From: an uncultured Anaerofilum sp.
GTDB lineage: Bacteria; Bacillota; Clostridia; Oscillospirales; Ruminococcaceae
Reading direction: 5' to 3'
DNA length: 64,000 nucleotides
NCBI GenBank assembly: GCA_944385935.1
Contig: CALWZC010000010.1
Coordinates: 1 to 64,000 of the forward strand
This document shows positions 48,302 through 58,352 of this stretch, one piece after another. The position numbers and the translations under genes were made by a program. Under the pieces are notes generated by a model. The model saw nothing but the letters and a program-made list of their open reading frames with translations. It made no database searches and was not told the DNA's origin. Each line of letters begins with the position of its first letter. The first letter of the stretch is position 1.

Positions 48302-48358
48302 TTCCTAACCTCCTATTCTATATAAAGCTATGTTTACAGCAAAATTCTTTAGTGTTTT

Positions 48359-49204
48359 TTATCTGTATTGTGTCTTAGATACTCTTGACATTATTTCTTT
48401 TATTCTTTTATTATTGCCCCATACAGCTTTCGAATCATAGGGACGGTCTGGAAATGCCCCATAATCTAGTTGTATATTATAATGGTTTTCTTTTATAAAT
48501 CGTTCCATTCTATCAGCTAATTTTTCAGGATGTCCAGAACAGATGTTTACAATTCCTAAAATCTCATCTTGATTAATAGTTGCTGCAACTTGAGAGCAAA
48601 ATTCACTATAATCTAAGAAATCATATTGATTTTGACCTGTAGTAAAAGGAAACAGTTCTTTTCCCTCCTGCACTGCTGCAACTAGTTTAGAGAAGACTGA
48701 ACTGCCATAAGAAGTACTATCCACGATATAGTAACCTCTCAGCCACTGAAATAGTTGACCATTTTGCTTTGTTATTATTGCTGTAAGATTGCGCAATGCA
48801 TTTTTGGCAATTCCATAGGGTGTAATCGGGTTACAGGAAGTTTTTTCATCAATACTTCCTTCGAAAAATCCAATTTCGTGCATACTTCCCATAACTGCAA
48901 TTTTATGAATACCTGCTTTTGCCATTTTTTCAATAAACAGGTAATGTTTAGGTAAATCTACCACATGAGCATCTGAGTAATGAATAAATCCGTCTCTCCA
49001 AGCCAAATGCAATAAAGTGTCTGGCTTTCCAAATTCCTCATATGGATTTTCCACTGCAAACAAATCATATGCACACCTAACTGCACGTTTATCTACCATA
49101 TCAACTGTAAAATCAACTGCAATAACCTCATTTCCGCTGTCTAGCAATTTTTTTACAATACCACGACCAAGATAGCCATTTGCACCTGTCACCAATACTT
49201 TCAC
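48359..49204 (-). CDS. NAD-dependent epimerase/dehydratase family protein
   Basis: 281 residues with the Rossmann motif TGANGYLGRGIVKKLLD and YGIAKNALRNL as the Tyr-x-x-x-Lys pair. It is shorter than classical epimerases and resembles reductases/epimerases of deoxysugar pathways. The exact sugar is unknown. It lies between the flippase and epimerase genes of the polysaccharide operon. Confidence 0.78.
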   Translation of the reverse strand: MKVLVTGANGYLGRGIVKKLLDSGNEVIAVDFTVDMVDKRAVRCAYDLFAVENPYEEFGKPDTLLHLAWRDGFIHYSDAHVVDLPKHYLFIEKMAKAGIHKIAVMGSMHEIGFFEGSIDEKTSCNPITPYGIAKNALRNLTAIITKQNGQLFQWLRGYYIVDSTSYGSSVFSKLVAAVQEGKELFPFTTGQNQYDFLDYSEFCSQVAATINQDEILGIVNICSGHPEKLADRMERFIKENHYNIQLDYGAFPDRPYDSKAVWGNNKRIKEIMSRVSKTQYR

Positions 49205-49228
49205 ATTGATTCTCCTTTCAAACTATCT

Positions 49229-50677
49229 TTACTTAAACAATTGAATAATTATTTTTCTCTTAAGCCAAAAAACTACAAGCATTATTATAAGAATTATATA
49301 GCGTAGAAGTGGTGTGTGATAAAACAACAAACAGGCCATGCAGCAGCTAACAGTGACACATGCCAGTACAAAAATAAATTTGGAATTATAAACAAATGGT
49401 TGTCCATGTCCAACTGTAGCATAGTGAGCTTTTGTTGCCACAATAGCTTGTAAAATACTTAGAACAATGTACGCAATCATAGTTGTATATGCCGCAGCAA
49501 TATAACCAAATTTCTGAATCCCTATATAGTTCAGAACCACATTGATTACAGCTGCAATAATGGAAGAAACCATTAGAAATTGCGTTTTCTTATGATAAAT
49601 CAACAAGTTAGAATACATGTTGGACACAGACGTGAGAAACACTCCTGCCGCAATAGGAGGCATAATATAGATTGCATCGTAATATTCGTCTGTAGCTAAC
49701 ACTTTTACAATTTCTGGAGCCATCATAGTTGCTAAAAAAGCAACTATAGCAAAAGCAAGCAATATTGTGGAGGATAAAGAACGAATTTTGGGTATTTTTT
49801 TAGGTTTAGATAAATTTTCGTATAAAAAAGGTACAAAAGAAGCATTGATTGCTGACCATACAATTAAAGAAAGAGAACTAACTGTGTACAATGTACTATA
49901 AATACCTACTTCTCTATTTCCAACCATTTTACTAATCATCGTTCGATCAGAAACATTTAAAATTTGAGCAGCAACAGAATTTCCTATCATTGGTAAACTC
50001 AACGCCAAGGAAAATCTCCAATATTTGTCAGAGTAAAAAGTTTTCCCTTTTCTTAATATCCAAACCCATATTACAGATGAAAAAAGAAGGATAACTGCAT
50101 AGTTTGCAAATAGCCGAACTGTTCCCAGCTCTTTAATCCCTGTGCTAGATGCCAACACAACTGCACCAATAGAAAATATTGTAGCAATAAATACAGACAA
50201 GAATGTGAACAAACCTGCACTTTTATACTTGTATTCATACCGTTGGCGCATTAACCAAAATTCTTGTGCTGGATAAAAAAACATATGCACTAAAAGTAAA
50301 ACCATCAATGCTGTTGGGAGACCTGTCATTTCATTCCAGAAAGAAGGATTTATAAAATAAACAATTGCTAAAATAATTGTAGTAATAGATGTAAGGGTTA
50401 GCACAGAGGAAACATATTCGTTCCGTTCATCTTTAAATTCTTTTAACGAAAGTTGAAAACCACCAGAAGTAAGTGCCAAAGTTGCAATACCTCCAATCAT
50501 GGAGTACCATGAATTGTATAAATTTACTATACCAATCTGGTCTGGAGGCATAATCCTAGTAAAGATAGGAGTGGTAATGATAGTAAGCCCTTTTGAAAGC
50601 AACATCGCCAAAGTATAGACAATAGAAGCTGTCAATCCAACTGATAATTTTCCATTAAAAATCTGATTTATTTTCAT
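49229..50677 (-). CDS. Wzx-type polysaccharide flippase
   Basis: 482 residues with 12-14 hydrophobic helices and the MATE/MOP-like polysaccharide transport fold (VGLTASIVYTLAMLLSKGLT, LTSGGFQLSLKEF, NVSDRTMISKMVGNREVGIY). It moves lipid-linked repeat units across the membrane for polymerisation by the Wzy-like protein encoded upstream. Confidence 0.88.
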   Translation of the reverse strand: MKINQIFNGKLSVGLTASIVYTLAMLLSKGLTIITTPIFTRIMPPDQIGIVNLYNSWYSMIGGIATLALTSGGFQLSLKEFKDERNEYVSSVLTLTSITTIILAIVYFINPSFWNEMTGLPTALMVLLLVHMFFYPAQEFWLMRQRYEYKYKSAGLFTFLSVFIATIFSIGAVVLASSTGIKELGTVRLFANYAVILLFSSVIWVWILRKGKTFYSDKYWRFSLALSLPMIGNSVAAQILNVSDRTMISKMVGNREVGIYSTLYTVSSLSLIVWSAINASFVPFLYENLSKPKKIPKIRSLSSTILLAFAIVAFLATMMAPEIVKVLATDEYYDAIYIMPPIAAGVFLTSVSNMYSNLLIYHKKTQFLMVSSIIAAVINVVLNYIGIQKFGYIAAAYTTMIAYIVLSILQAIVATKAHYATVGHGQPFVYNSKFIFVLACVTVSCCMACLLFYHTPLLRYIILIIMLVVFWLKRKIIIQLFK

Positions 50678-50742
50678 CTTTAATTCCTAACCGTATTTTT
50701 TAATACAACTTAATTAGATGCTACCTAAGGAGCTTACGATAT

Positions 50743-51333
50743 TCATTGTAAATTTGTATGAACCCACATTTTCGTGTTAAAATCATATTTTTTAATAACT
50801 TTTGCTGGATTACCAGCAGCTATACAGTAAGGCGGAATACTTTTTGTAACCACAGAACCTGCTCCAATAATGGATTTTTCCCCAATTGTAACTCCCGGCA
50901 AGATAATTGTAGAGTTTCCAATCCACACTCCATTTTCCAGTAAAACTTTGTCCACTTCTAAATCATTTTGCAAATAATTTTCATTTTGTGGATTCATTCC
51001 ATGATTAAAATCAATAATAAATACATCACTTGCAATTAAAACATCATTTTCAATAACCACATTGTTTGCACACTGAATTGTTAAATTTCGTGTAGCATGA
51101 AAGTTTTTACCTATTTCTAACTTTGGAGTATATGTTTTACCATTAAATTTTGTTGTACATAACAATTTACATCCTTCGCCCAAAGCCGCATCCTGACTAC
51201 AAGAAATATGATCTGCATTGGCAATGGTGGCTGATTTAGGAAGGCGTACTCCACCATTTTGTACGACAAAGTTTTTTCTTTCTTTTTTCTTCCTATAAAA
51301 ATTCTTCCAACAATTTACAATTTTTTGTATCAT
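50743..51333 (-). CDS. Left-handed beta-helix O-acetyltransferase
   Basis: 196 residues with hexapeptide repeats ([40 protein letters not shown]) and the C-terminal [14 protein letters not shown]. Members acetylate sugars using acetyl-CoA, here most likely on the exopolysaccharide repeat unit. The catalytic His lies in the earlier part ([14 protein letters not shown]). Confidence 0.85.
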   Translation of the reverse strand: MIQKIVNCWKNFYRKKKERKNFVVQNGGVRLPKSATIANADHISCSQDAALGEGCKLLCTTKFNGKTYTPKLEIGKNFHATRNLTIQCANNVVIENDVLIASDVFIIDFNHGMNPQNENYLQNDLEVDKVLLENGVWIGNSTIILPGVTIGEKSIIGAGSVVTKSIPPYCIAAGNPAKVIKKYDFNTKMWVHTNLQ

Positions 51334-51359
51334 TTTTATTTTCCGTTTATCTCAATTTA

Positions 51360-52367
51360 TTATTTACCTTCTAAATTTTTTGCAACATCTTCCAAAAAAT
51401 TTTCAATAGACATCATTTCCCTATTATCATAAGAAACATGGTTTATTTGCTGGATTTTCTTACAATCCAACTCATGCACATTATGATAGGAAAACATATA
51501 TCTTGAGTCATATAGAACACTTTGGGATAATTTTTCATTGTTGGTAATGAGTATTTTATTAAATTCAATTACTTCATTAATACGAATTGTATTCCCACTT
51601 CCTCCACCTTGCATAATTTCTAAAACAGATTTGGATTTCGCAATCTTTTTCAAGTACGAATCATAGTCCATTGGTTCACAATAGTGGATTTTATCAGAAT
51701 ATTTTTGTCTGTCATTTGGTACATCTATGATATAAAAGTCACATCTTAGTCCTTGCTCCGAAAAGAATACATACGCATCAATAATTTCTTCTAATCTATC
51801 TTTTGCTCTACCTATAAAGCAAACATCCGAATCTAACTCTTGGTTAGCATAATCATTTCGCAGTTTAGAATAAGGAAAATTATGGTGTACCAAATTGTAT
51901 TTTTCTGCATCTCCATAATCAAAAGACATAATTAAATCTGGACTTTTTTCCTGAATTGGTTTCAATTTGTTTTTATCACGAGCTACTAAATCTTGATAGA
52001 AATAGACTATTTTTGCTTGAGGAAAGGCTTTTCTTATATCTTGAGTCAGTCCATATTCTTCAAATGGAATCATGTCTGCAAATAAAATGAAACACACAGA
52101 CCTATTATCTAGATTCATATTTTTTAGCAGTTTTTTCCAATGTTTTATCCATATTCTTCCCCATACATTTTTAAAAGGCATCGATAGAATATTATTGACT
52201 TTTTTTGACAAATGGACTTTCATAATAAATTTTAACAATGGAGAAACTGGTATTCCGCTATCAAATCTGGCATAATCTAAAAGGTTTGTGTCATGGTAAA
52301 CATAATCATACAATTCACCTGTACGACCTGCTATTATAAATTTGTATTTTTCTCTACAGTTAGCCAT
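51360..52367 (-). CDS. Putative GT-like sugar-transfer protein of the polysaccharide operon
   Basis: About 335 residues from ATG 52367, with AAGGAAAATATAG upstream. A second in-frame ATG at 52394 would overlap CapA more. The fold looks like a two-Rossmann glycosyltransferase with a C-terminal GT4-like element (LEIMQGGGSGNTIRINEVIE, KILITNNEKLSQS). I cannot name the family. It is probably a transferase adding one residue of the repeat unit, as its position suggests. Confidence 0.55.
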   Translation of the reverse strand: MANCREKYKFIIAGRTGELYDYVYHDTNLLDYARFDSGIPVSPLLKFIMKVHLSKKVNNILSMPFKNVWGRIWIKHWKKLLKNMNLDNRSVCFILFADMIPFEEYGLTQDIRKAFPQAKIVYFYQDLVARDKNKLKPIQEKSPDLIMSFDYGDAEKYNLVHHNFPYSKLRNDYANQELDSDVCFIGRAKDRLEEIIDAYVFFSEQGLRCDFYIIDVPNDRQKYSDKIHYCEPMDYDSYLKKIAKSKSVLEIMQGGGSGNTIRINEVIEFNKILITNNEKLSQSVLYDSRYMFSYHNVHELDCKKIQQINHVSYDNREMMSIENFLEDVAKNLEGK

Positions 52368-53511
52368 TTCTATATTTTCCTTTTTTATACTCATTTTTTA
52401 TAGCTGTAATTAACAGTTCATGATGGGCCTCGCACTCCATCATGTTGAGCAATCCAACCAATGCGTTTTTTCCCTCATACATTTTAAATACAAGGCCACC
52501 ACCAGCCAGCTTGTTAAACACTTTGAAGAAAAAGTTATTCCCATGCACAATGCGCAAATATTCCTCAAACATAGATGTTGCATATTTGGAATATTCTTTC
52601 TTTACAAATGTATCATCTACTACCTGCTTTGAACGGTTATAAAATCCGTCCATAAGTTCAGATGTTTCTTTTTCAGTGGCTATCCGTATAATGCCCCCAC
52701 TTTTTTTGGTAAATGGAATAAACTTAACACAATTTTTATCATTTTCTATATCTACTTCAATGAGCAAACCAGAGTTCCAATACTCGTTGTCCATATTATC
52801 AAAAATGAAGTTACCTTGACCATAAACCAATGTAGAACCCATATATTCTTCAAAGCATCCGATACAATGGGTATGTTGAGCAACTACCAAGTCTGCCCCC
52901 TTTTGTGCCATTTTTCGGAATATTTTTTGAATGTCGGGGGAGGGATACCGATAGTGCTCTTTGCCCCCATGATACAATACAATTACATAATCACACTGCT
53001 GTTTTAAGTTGTAGATATGGTCAAAACTTTCTAAATAATCATAGGGATTTGCACCTGGCATATCCTCGCTGACAATGGTAAATTCATGTTCAGCACAAGC
53101 ATACACACCAATTTTTTTATTGTTCATTTCTATGATATATGGTTTTGATGCTTCCTCAGCATTTTTACCACAGCCCACAGAAGGAATTTGTGCCTTAGCT
53201 AAAAGTTCCATTGTTTTAGTATAACCTTTGGTGCCATGGTCCATAATATGATTATTTGCCAATCCAAAAAGAGAAACTTCCAATGCTTTTAAGCCTGCAA
53301 TGGACTTTTCTGACATTTTTAAGGCAGGGCCACATTTCGTTATTGGTGCATCCTCATCAATTAACGGACCTTCCAGATTAAATATTCTTACATCTGCTTG
53401 TCGTAATATTTGTGTTAGCTCTTTTCCAAGCAACTGGTCAATGTCTGCGGATTCAAATTTATCTTTGTTGCTTTCTGTAATACAAATATCTGCACCAATT
53501 ATAATTTTCAT
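52360..53511 (-). CDS. CapA-family (PGA synthesis type) metallophosphatase-like protein
   Basis: About 383 residues from ATG 53511, with AGGGAAG upstream. It has the calcineurin-like CapA core: GADICIT, VRIFNLEGPL, LFGLANNHIMDHGTKGYTKT, ALYHGG-like VIVLYHGGKEHYRYPS and VVAQHTHCIGCFEEY. CapA proteins take part in poly-gamma-glutamate and capsule export or processing in Firmicutes. No signal peptide is clear. The end overlaps the next gene. Confidence 0.83.
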   Translation of the reverse strand: MKIIIGADICITESNKDKFESADIDQLLGKELTQILRQADVRIFNLEGPLIDEDAPITKCGPALKMSEKSIAGLKALEVSLFGLANNHIMDHGTKGYTKTMELLAKAQIPSVGCGKNAEEASKPYIIEMNNKKIGVYACAEHEFTIVSEDMPGANPYDYLESFDHIYNLKQQCDYVIVLYHGGKEHYRYPSPDIQKIFRKMAQKGADLVVAQHTHCIGCFEEYMGSTLVYGQGNFIFDNMDNEYWNSGLLIEVDIENDKNCVKFIPFTKKSGGIIRIATEKETSELMDGFYNRSKQVVDDTFVKKEYSKYATSMFEEYLRIVHGNNFFFKVFNKLAGGGLVFKMYEGKNALVGLLNMMECEAHHELLITAIKNEYKKGKYRNG

Positions 53512-53555
53512 ATTCAATCTTCCCTATCTCTAGTAAACTATAGTATTGCAGAAAT

Positions 53556-54503
53556 TTATCTGTTTAACTGTATCATGTTGCCAAGTTCGATATCGTATTC
53601 TATTTTGGAAAACTCTTCAAATCCAGCTCCAGGATAAAAAGTCATTTCTCCAAAAAAGACCTTGCCTTGCACTTCATAAAAATCAATGCGAACAAAGGGG
53701 ATATCTTTTGCCAAAATTTCCGCCATGGATTTCATTTGTTCAAATTGTTGTGGCTTTTCTATTTTTTTTGAATCGGAAGGATAATGTCGCTCTATGGGCA
53801 ATTTTTTCCATGAATTATCAAAAAAAGTAACTTTTAAACCGCCAGGTACATTACGGTCTGTACATGTAAATGTGCATTTTACTTTTCCATTAAAACACAT
53901 CAGTTTATAATCTGTTAAAGAATCTCCTGATAATTCACCCATGTACTTTTCGGCAATAATTCTTCTCTTTACATTTTTATAGGGCCATTCTCTACCTAGC
54001 AAATAAAAATCTATTTTTAGGGCTTTGTCTAGTATTTTTTTTGCCTTTTGGATATCCAGTTTACTTTTATCCTTGCAAATTACAATTCCACCTGAATCAT
54101 GTGTACATTTTAGCACAAACTGGTTGGGGAGCTGAGAAAAATCAATGTCATCAAATTTTTCCCATACACCATAGGTTGGAATGATATACTCATTGCCCAA
54201 CAAATTGGCAACATACTCCTTTACAGCATACTTATCTACTAGCTGTGTATACAAAGGATTACGGTCATTTAGCTTTAACCATTGCAGCTTTTCGTTAAAT
54301 GTTTTAGGGTTGTCCAGATTTAGATTATATCCTGTACGGATTTTAAACAGCCTTTTTAAATAAGTCTCATCATCCATACGCTTATAAAAGCCATGGTATG
54401 CCAACACAGCAAATCGTTTATCTCTATCCGTTAAAATATGCCATATTTTTTTGAGTTTGCCACTCACTTGAATTCCCCACTTTGTTCTTAATTTTGCGAG
54501 CAC
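53556..54503 (-). CDS. TupA-like ATP-grasp protein
   Basis: 315 residues matching the TupA/glycosyltransferase-associated ATP-grasp type (NPKTFNEKLQWLKLNDRNPL, YTQLVDKYAVKEYVANLLGN, FVLKCTHDSGGIVICKDKS, DYKLMCFNGKVKC, RIDFYEVQGKVFFGEMTFYP). Such proteins join an amino acid or similar acid to a polymer with ATP and are common in capsule loci. Confidence 0.82.
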   Translation of the reverse strand: MLAKLRTKWGIQVSGKLKKIWHILTDRDKRFAVLAYHGFYKRMDDETYLKRLFKIRTGYNLNLDNPKTFNEKLQWLKLNDRNPLYTQLVDKYAVKEYVANLLGNEYIIPTYGVWEKFDDIDFSQLPNQFVLKCTHDSGGIVICKDKSKLDIQKAKKILDKALKIDFYLLGREWPYKNVKRRIIAEKYMGELSGDSLTDYKLMCFNGKVKCTFTCTDRNVPGGLKVTFFDNSWKKLPIERHYPSDSKKIEKPQQFEQMKSMAEILAKDIPFVRIDFYEVQGKVFFGEMTFYPGAGFEEFSKIEYDIELGNMIQLNR

Positions 54504-54504
54504 T

Positions 54505-55464
54505 TTAAACTGTCTTTGTCAATTTTTTTAATATTCCAACCATAAAAATTGAATACAGTATCTTATACCCGTAGGAATTAAAACAACATGCTTTGCAGGC
54601 ATAACAAATTGCCTGCATAATTTTTTTGTTTTTTAAACTTTCAATAAACAAATCACAATGTTGTCGAACTTTTTGATAGTATACAATGCTACTTTTGTCC
54701 TCTGCATGGTGTTTCACTAGATAATTCTTATAACTTTGCTCTGTGTAGCTGTCCACTCCACCATTTTTTTGTCGTTCCTTGAACATTTGAAGGCCATATT
54801 GATGGGTTAAATATTGCTTAAAAGAATTTTTTTGACCAATGCTATTGGGCCTAATACGGTAATACAAAACAACAGTATCAAGAGAACCTATTTTTTTCCC
54901 TTTACTTGCCATCCTCAACCACATATCATAATCCTGCGCACAGGGAAAATTTCTGTATCCACCCATGTCCTTAAATGCACTTGTTTTGCCCAAAACAGTT
55001 GGATGCATAATAGGATTTGTATATGGCAAAAACTTGGATAAGTCAGTACAGAAATATCCTTTTCTCTGTTTGGAGTTATCCAATGGTTCTCCATTTTCAT
55101 CGATATATACAGCATTTCCACAAACTAAATCCAAATTGTATTGTTTCAGAAAATCCAATTCTAGTTGGATGCGATTGGGTACAGATATGTCGTCTGCATC
55201 CATGCGGGCAATATACTCTCCTTTTGCAGCAGATATACCATTATTTAAGCTTCTCGCCAATCCCATATTTTTTTCGTTGGCTAGTATAACCACTTTTTCA
55301 TTGGTTGAGTATGTATCCAAAATAGCTCTCATACTTTCACTATTGGGATTGTCATTGACAATAATGAGTTCAAAATCTGTATAAGTCTGAAATAAAATAG
55401 ACTCAATAGATTTTTTCAATTCTTGCTCCGTTTCGTTGTAAACACTCATTATAACACTTACCAT
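54505..55464 (-). CDS. Family 2 glycosyltransferase
   Basis: About 319 residues from ATG 55464 (MVSVIMSVYNETEQELKKSI), with AGGGAGAA ten bases upstream. GT-A fold with the metal-binding DxD in ARMDADDISVPNRI and the catalytic-region CAQDYDMWLRMASKGKKIG. It transfers one sugar to the growing lipid-linked repeat. It overlaps the polymerase gene by about 60 bases. Confidence 0.88.
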   Translation of the reverse strand: MVSVIMSVYNETEQELKKSIESILFQTYTDFELIIVNDNPNSESMRAILDTYSTNEKVVILANEKNMGLARSLNNGISAAKGEYIARMDADDISVPNRIQLELDFLKQYNLDLVCGNAVYIDENGEPLDNSKQRKGYFCTDLSKFLPYTNPIMHPTVLGKTSAFKDMGGYRNFPCAQDYDMWLRMASKGKKIGSLDTVVLYYRIRPNSIGQKNSFKQYLTHQYGLQMFKERQKNGGVDSYTEQSYKNYLVKHHAEDKSSIVYYQKVRQHCDLFIESLKNKKIMQAICYACKACCFNSYGYKILYSIFMVGILKKLTKTV

Positions 55465-56755
55465 CTGTGTAGTTCTCCCTAACATCATTTTTCTCGTGAA
55501 TTTCAGACAACATTCTCAATAACAAAATACCTTGCGTAATATGCAAATAACCAATTACCTCTCCTTTGTAATGTAAAACAAAAAGCAATATTATAATTGC
55601 AAAAGAATAGAGTTTTGTTTTTGAACCTTGTTTGTACATAAAAAATGTCATTTGGAAACAAACCAATGAAAAAAATCCAATAATTCCAAAATAAAGAATT
55701 TGGCGCATATAACCTGCATCTGTGCTCATATAGTACCCGCCAAATTCTCCTGTGTACAAACCATCACCCAAAACAAAGGTTTTCATTGACACTGGAAAAT
55801 ACATATCTTGCAAAACATCTGTAGAAACTGTAGTAAAGCCGTTTCCGTTTAAAAAGTTGTAGACAAATTCAAAAGCATACTTTAAAAAGGAAGCTATTTT
55901 TTCATTAATTTGCTTGGAAAGAGAAACATCTAAAACACCATTTAAGTCCAAAAGCCACAACAGCAATAGAACAATACTAATTCCACAAAGGGCCACAATG
56001 TTTGCAGGATTTACTCTCCTCTTTTTCTTCGATTTATGAACTTTATTTTCCTTCTTTTTTAAATTGATAAAAGATAGCACACAAGGAATTGCAACAGCCA
56101 TGGCCATTCCAACAAATGCAGTTCGCCCAGCAGAAATAGCTGCGAAACACATAACTGCCAAAACTAACAACTTAATATATTTGCTAATATTTATCTTATC
56201 CCAATATTCAGCCACAATCACAAAGATAAGTGCATAGGCGGCAGAAACTGAAAAAAAACTTGCAGCCCCTACAACCAGACCACGATAGCCGCCATAATAT
56301 AGTGTTCCTATCTCAATAGCATATGGGTCTCGAAACATATTGAAAAATGTGTTGATATTGGAAGAAAAGAAACTTACTGTTTGCATTACAGCTTGAACAG
56401 CAAAAGCATATATGCAATAGACAATTGCACTTTTCTTTTTTTGTAAAAAATGCGCATACACAAAAAGGCCAACTAATAGCTTATACAACTGATTGATTAA
56501 AGGGAGGATAAAAGATACATCCCGTGTTCCGTTAATGAGTAAAACAAGCATAGCTAAAATCAGTGCTGGAATTACTGCTAAAAACAGCCTAAACACTTCC
56601 TTTGTCACTGTTCTACTCACTAATATATTTCTATAATTTACGTCTATAGCCGCCTTGACTACATAACATAAAGACAGCAGATATATGCTATTTAGCCCCA
56701 TAAAAAAAGGCATAAAAATATATATGAAAATGCTTAATAACAACATCTTTTTCAC
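55403..56755 (-). CDS. Wzy-like O-antigen/exopolysaccharide polymerase
   Basis: 450 residues with 10-12 membrane helices, no enzyme signature, and a large soluble loop between late helices (YMSTDAGYMRQILYFGIIGF). This is typical of Wzy-type polymerases, whose sequences are very variable. It would polymerise flipped repeat units. Confidence 0.78.
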   Translation of the reverse strand: MKKMLLLSIFIYIFMPFFMGLNSIYLLSLCYVVKAAIDVNYRNILVSRTVTKEVFRLFLAVIPALILAMLVLLINGTRDVSFILPLINQLYKLLVGLFVYAHFLQKKKSAIVYCIYAFAVQAVMQTVSFFSSNINTFFNMFRDPYAIEIGTLYYGGYRGLVVGAASFFSVSAAYALIFVIVAEYWDKINISKYIKLLVLAVMCFAAISAGRTAFVGMAMAVAIPCVLSFINLKKKENKVHKSKKKRRVNPANIVALCGISIVLLLLWLLDLNGVLDVSLSKQINEKIASFLKYAFEFVYNFLNGNGFTTVSTDVLQDMYFPVSMKTFVLGDGLYTGEFGGYYMSTDAGYMRQILYFGIIGFFSLVCFQMTFFMYKQGSKTKLYSFAIIILLFVLHYKGEVIGYLHITQGILLLRMLSEIHEKNDVRENYTDGKCYNECLQRNGARIEKIY

Positions 56756-56770
56756 CTATTTATTGCTCTT

Positions 56771-57556
56771 TTATATTTTTCCTTGCATCACTGCCCGTCT
56801 TCCCTCTAACATGGCAGAATAGGCTTTGAAAAAACCTATATTAGTTGTATGTTTAGAATAACGCAGTATATATTGCAAAATAAGAGGCAGCGAATATTTT
56901 TTAGACATTTGTGTGAATACTGCCCCTTTTGTTATAAAATATTGTTCTGTATATCCAGTAAACCATGTGGAATCTCCATCCTCAATGTTTGCCAAATATT
57001 CGGGAGAGGTGTATGCCTTCAATCCTTTTTTCAATACATCAACAAAGAACAAGCTATCTTCTCCCGAGTAAAATTTGGTACCAGGACCAAATGACTCATT
57101 AAATTGGATTTTACCTACAATTTTTTCTCTTCTGAATGCTGCTCGTGGCGCACCATATCGCATAATATTGTAAAATGATAATTCCTTTTGCTCTGTATTC
57201 ACATACCACTTTTGTTTTGGGTTTGATGGATGGAGATTAAAAAAAATCAAGTCTGCTTGTTTTACTGTTTCAAAAGAATTGGTGATTATACGCTCATATC
57301 CTTCAACTAAAATTTCATCGTCATCCACCAACAGGCAAATATCATGACTTGCATACTGCAAAGCCAAATTTCTGCTTCGAGAAATTCCTCTTTGGGTAGA
57401 ATTACACCAAATTACCTTAGAACCCTTGTAATCAAATTCCACTACATTATCAATATCACATTGATTTACTATTACCGCATCGGTGCTAATATTCGTTTTG
57501 TCCAAAATAGAATAGTCAGCCTGATTCATACAGGACAACAAAACTTCCACCTTCAC
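56771..57556 (-). CDS. Family 2 glycosyltransferase
   Basis: 261 residues. GT-A core: the acidic motif is LLVDDDEILVEGYERII, with the acceptor-side part FGPGTKFYSGEDSLFFVDVL. The N-terminus MKVEVLLSCMNQADYSILDK differs from the other two transferases, so it probably adds a different sugar. It lies 15 bases past the polymerase start. Confidence 0.8.
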   Translation of the reverse strand: MKVEVLLSCMNQADYSILDKTNISTDAVIVNQCDIDNVVEFDYKGSKVIWCNSTQRGISRSRNLALQYASHDICLLVDDDEILVEGYERIITNSFETVKQADLIFFNLHPSNPKQKWYVNTEQKELSFYNIMRYGAPRAAFRREKIVGKIQFNESFGPGTKFYSGEDSLFFVDVLKKGLKAYTSPEYLANIEDGDSTWFTGYTEQYFITKGAVFTQMSKKYSLPLILQYILRYSKHTTNIGFFKAYSAMLEGRRAVMQGKI

Positions 57557-57567
57557 AAAATCACATC

Positions 57568-58341
57568 CTAAACATTTATCTGCCCAATTTTTATTTGTGC
57601 ATACTTTAACAAGTTTTTAAAGACATACCAGCACATATAATACATTCTTTCAAAAATATTTAAGCCAATATACTTATAAACTCGCATTGTCATTTTAAAG
57701 GCTTTTATTTTATTGCTTGATTTTGTGCCGCTGGATATGCGATAGTTTAATAGAGGTTCATCAATTCCATATGCACAGGGAATTTTTTTCAATATCTGCA
57801 ACCATGCAGCAAAATCCTCGTGCATTTGGTCGCCTGGCATCTTTACATCACGCATACATTCTTTTTTGACAAATACTGAAGAGCAGGAAATAATGTTTTG
57901 CTTCAATAACTGCCAGTAAGTGATTTTATAGGGAACATGGAGAATATATTTGGCAGGTTCTCCTTGTTCATTCATAAAGGCAGTTGCTGTAAATATTAAC
58001 GCACTGTCTTTTTTGTTGGCAGCTAAGTCTATTTGTTTTTGTAGCTTTTCTGGCTGCCACATATCATCACTATCCAAGAAAGCTATCCATTCTCCCTTTG
58101 CAAGCTGAACGCCTCTATTTCGTGTGTAGGAAACCCCTTTATTTTCAGGGTTTTTATGCAAACATATTCTACTATCTTCCAGTGCTTTTTGATTTACCAA
58201 CTCACAGGTTTTATCTGTGGAACCATCATCAATGATTAACAATTCCCAATTTTCATATGTTTGCTTTTGAACAGATTCTATTGCTTGTATAATGTATTTT
58301 TCTGCATTAAATGCAGGCATAATTACACTAACTAACATCAT
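57568..58341 (-). CDS. Family 2 glycosyltransferase
   Basis: About 257 residues from ATG 58341 (MMLVSVIMPAFNAEKYIIQA), with GAGGAAG six bases upstream. GT-A fold: LLIIDDGSTDKTCELV, the DxD motif in WIAFLDSDDMWQPEKL and the typical acceptor part MHEDFAAWLQIL. It adds an early sugar after the priming transferase, whose gene ends 11 bases upstream. Confidence 0.88.
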   Translation of the reverse strand: MMLVSVIMPAFNAEKYIIQAIESVQKQTYENWELLIIDDGSTDKTCELVNQKALEDSRICLHKNPENKGVSYTRNRGVQLAKGEWIAFLDSDDMWQPEKLQKQIDLAANKKDSALIFTATAFMNEQGEPAKYILHVPYKITYWQLLKQNIISCSSVFVKKECMRDVKMPGDQMHEDFAAWLQILKKIPCAYGIDEPLLNYRISSGTKSSNKIKAFKMTMRVYKYIGLNIFERMYYMCWYVFKNLLKYAQIKIGQINV

Positions 58342-58352
58342 TTGCTTCTTCC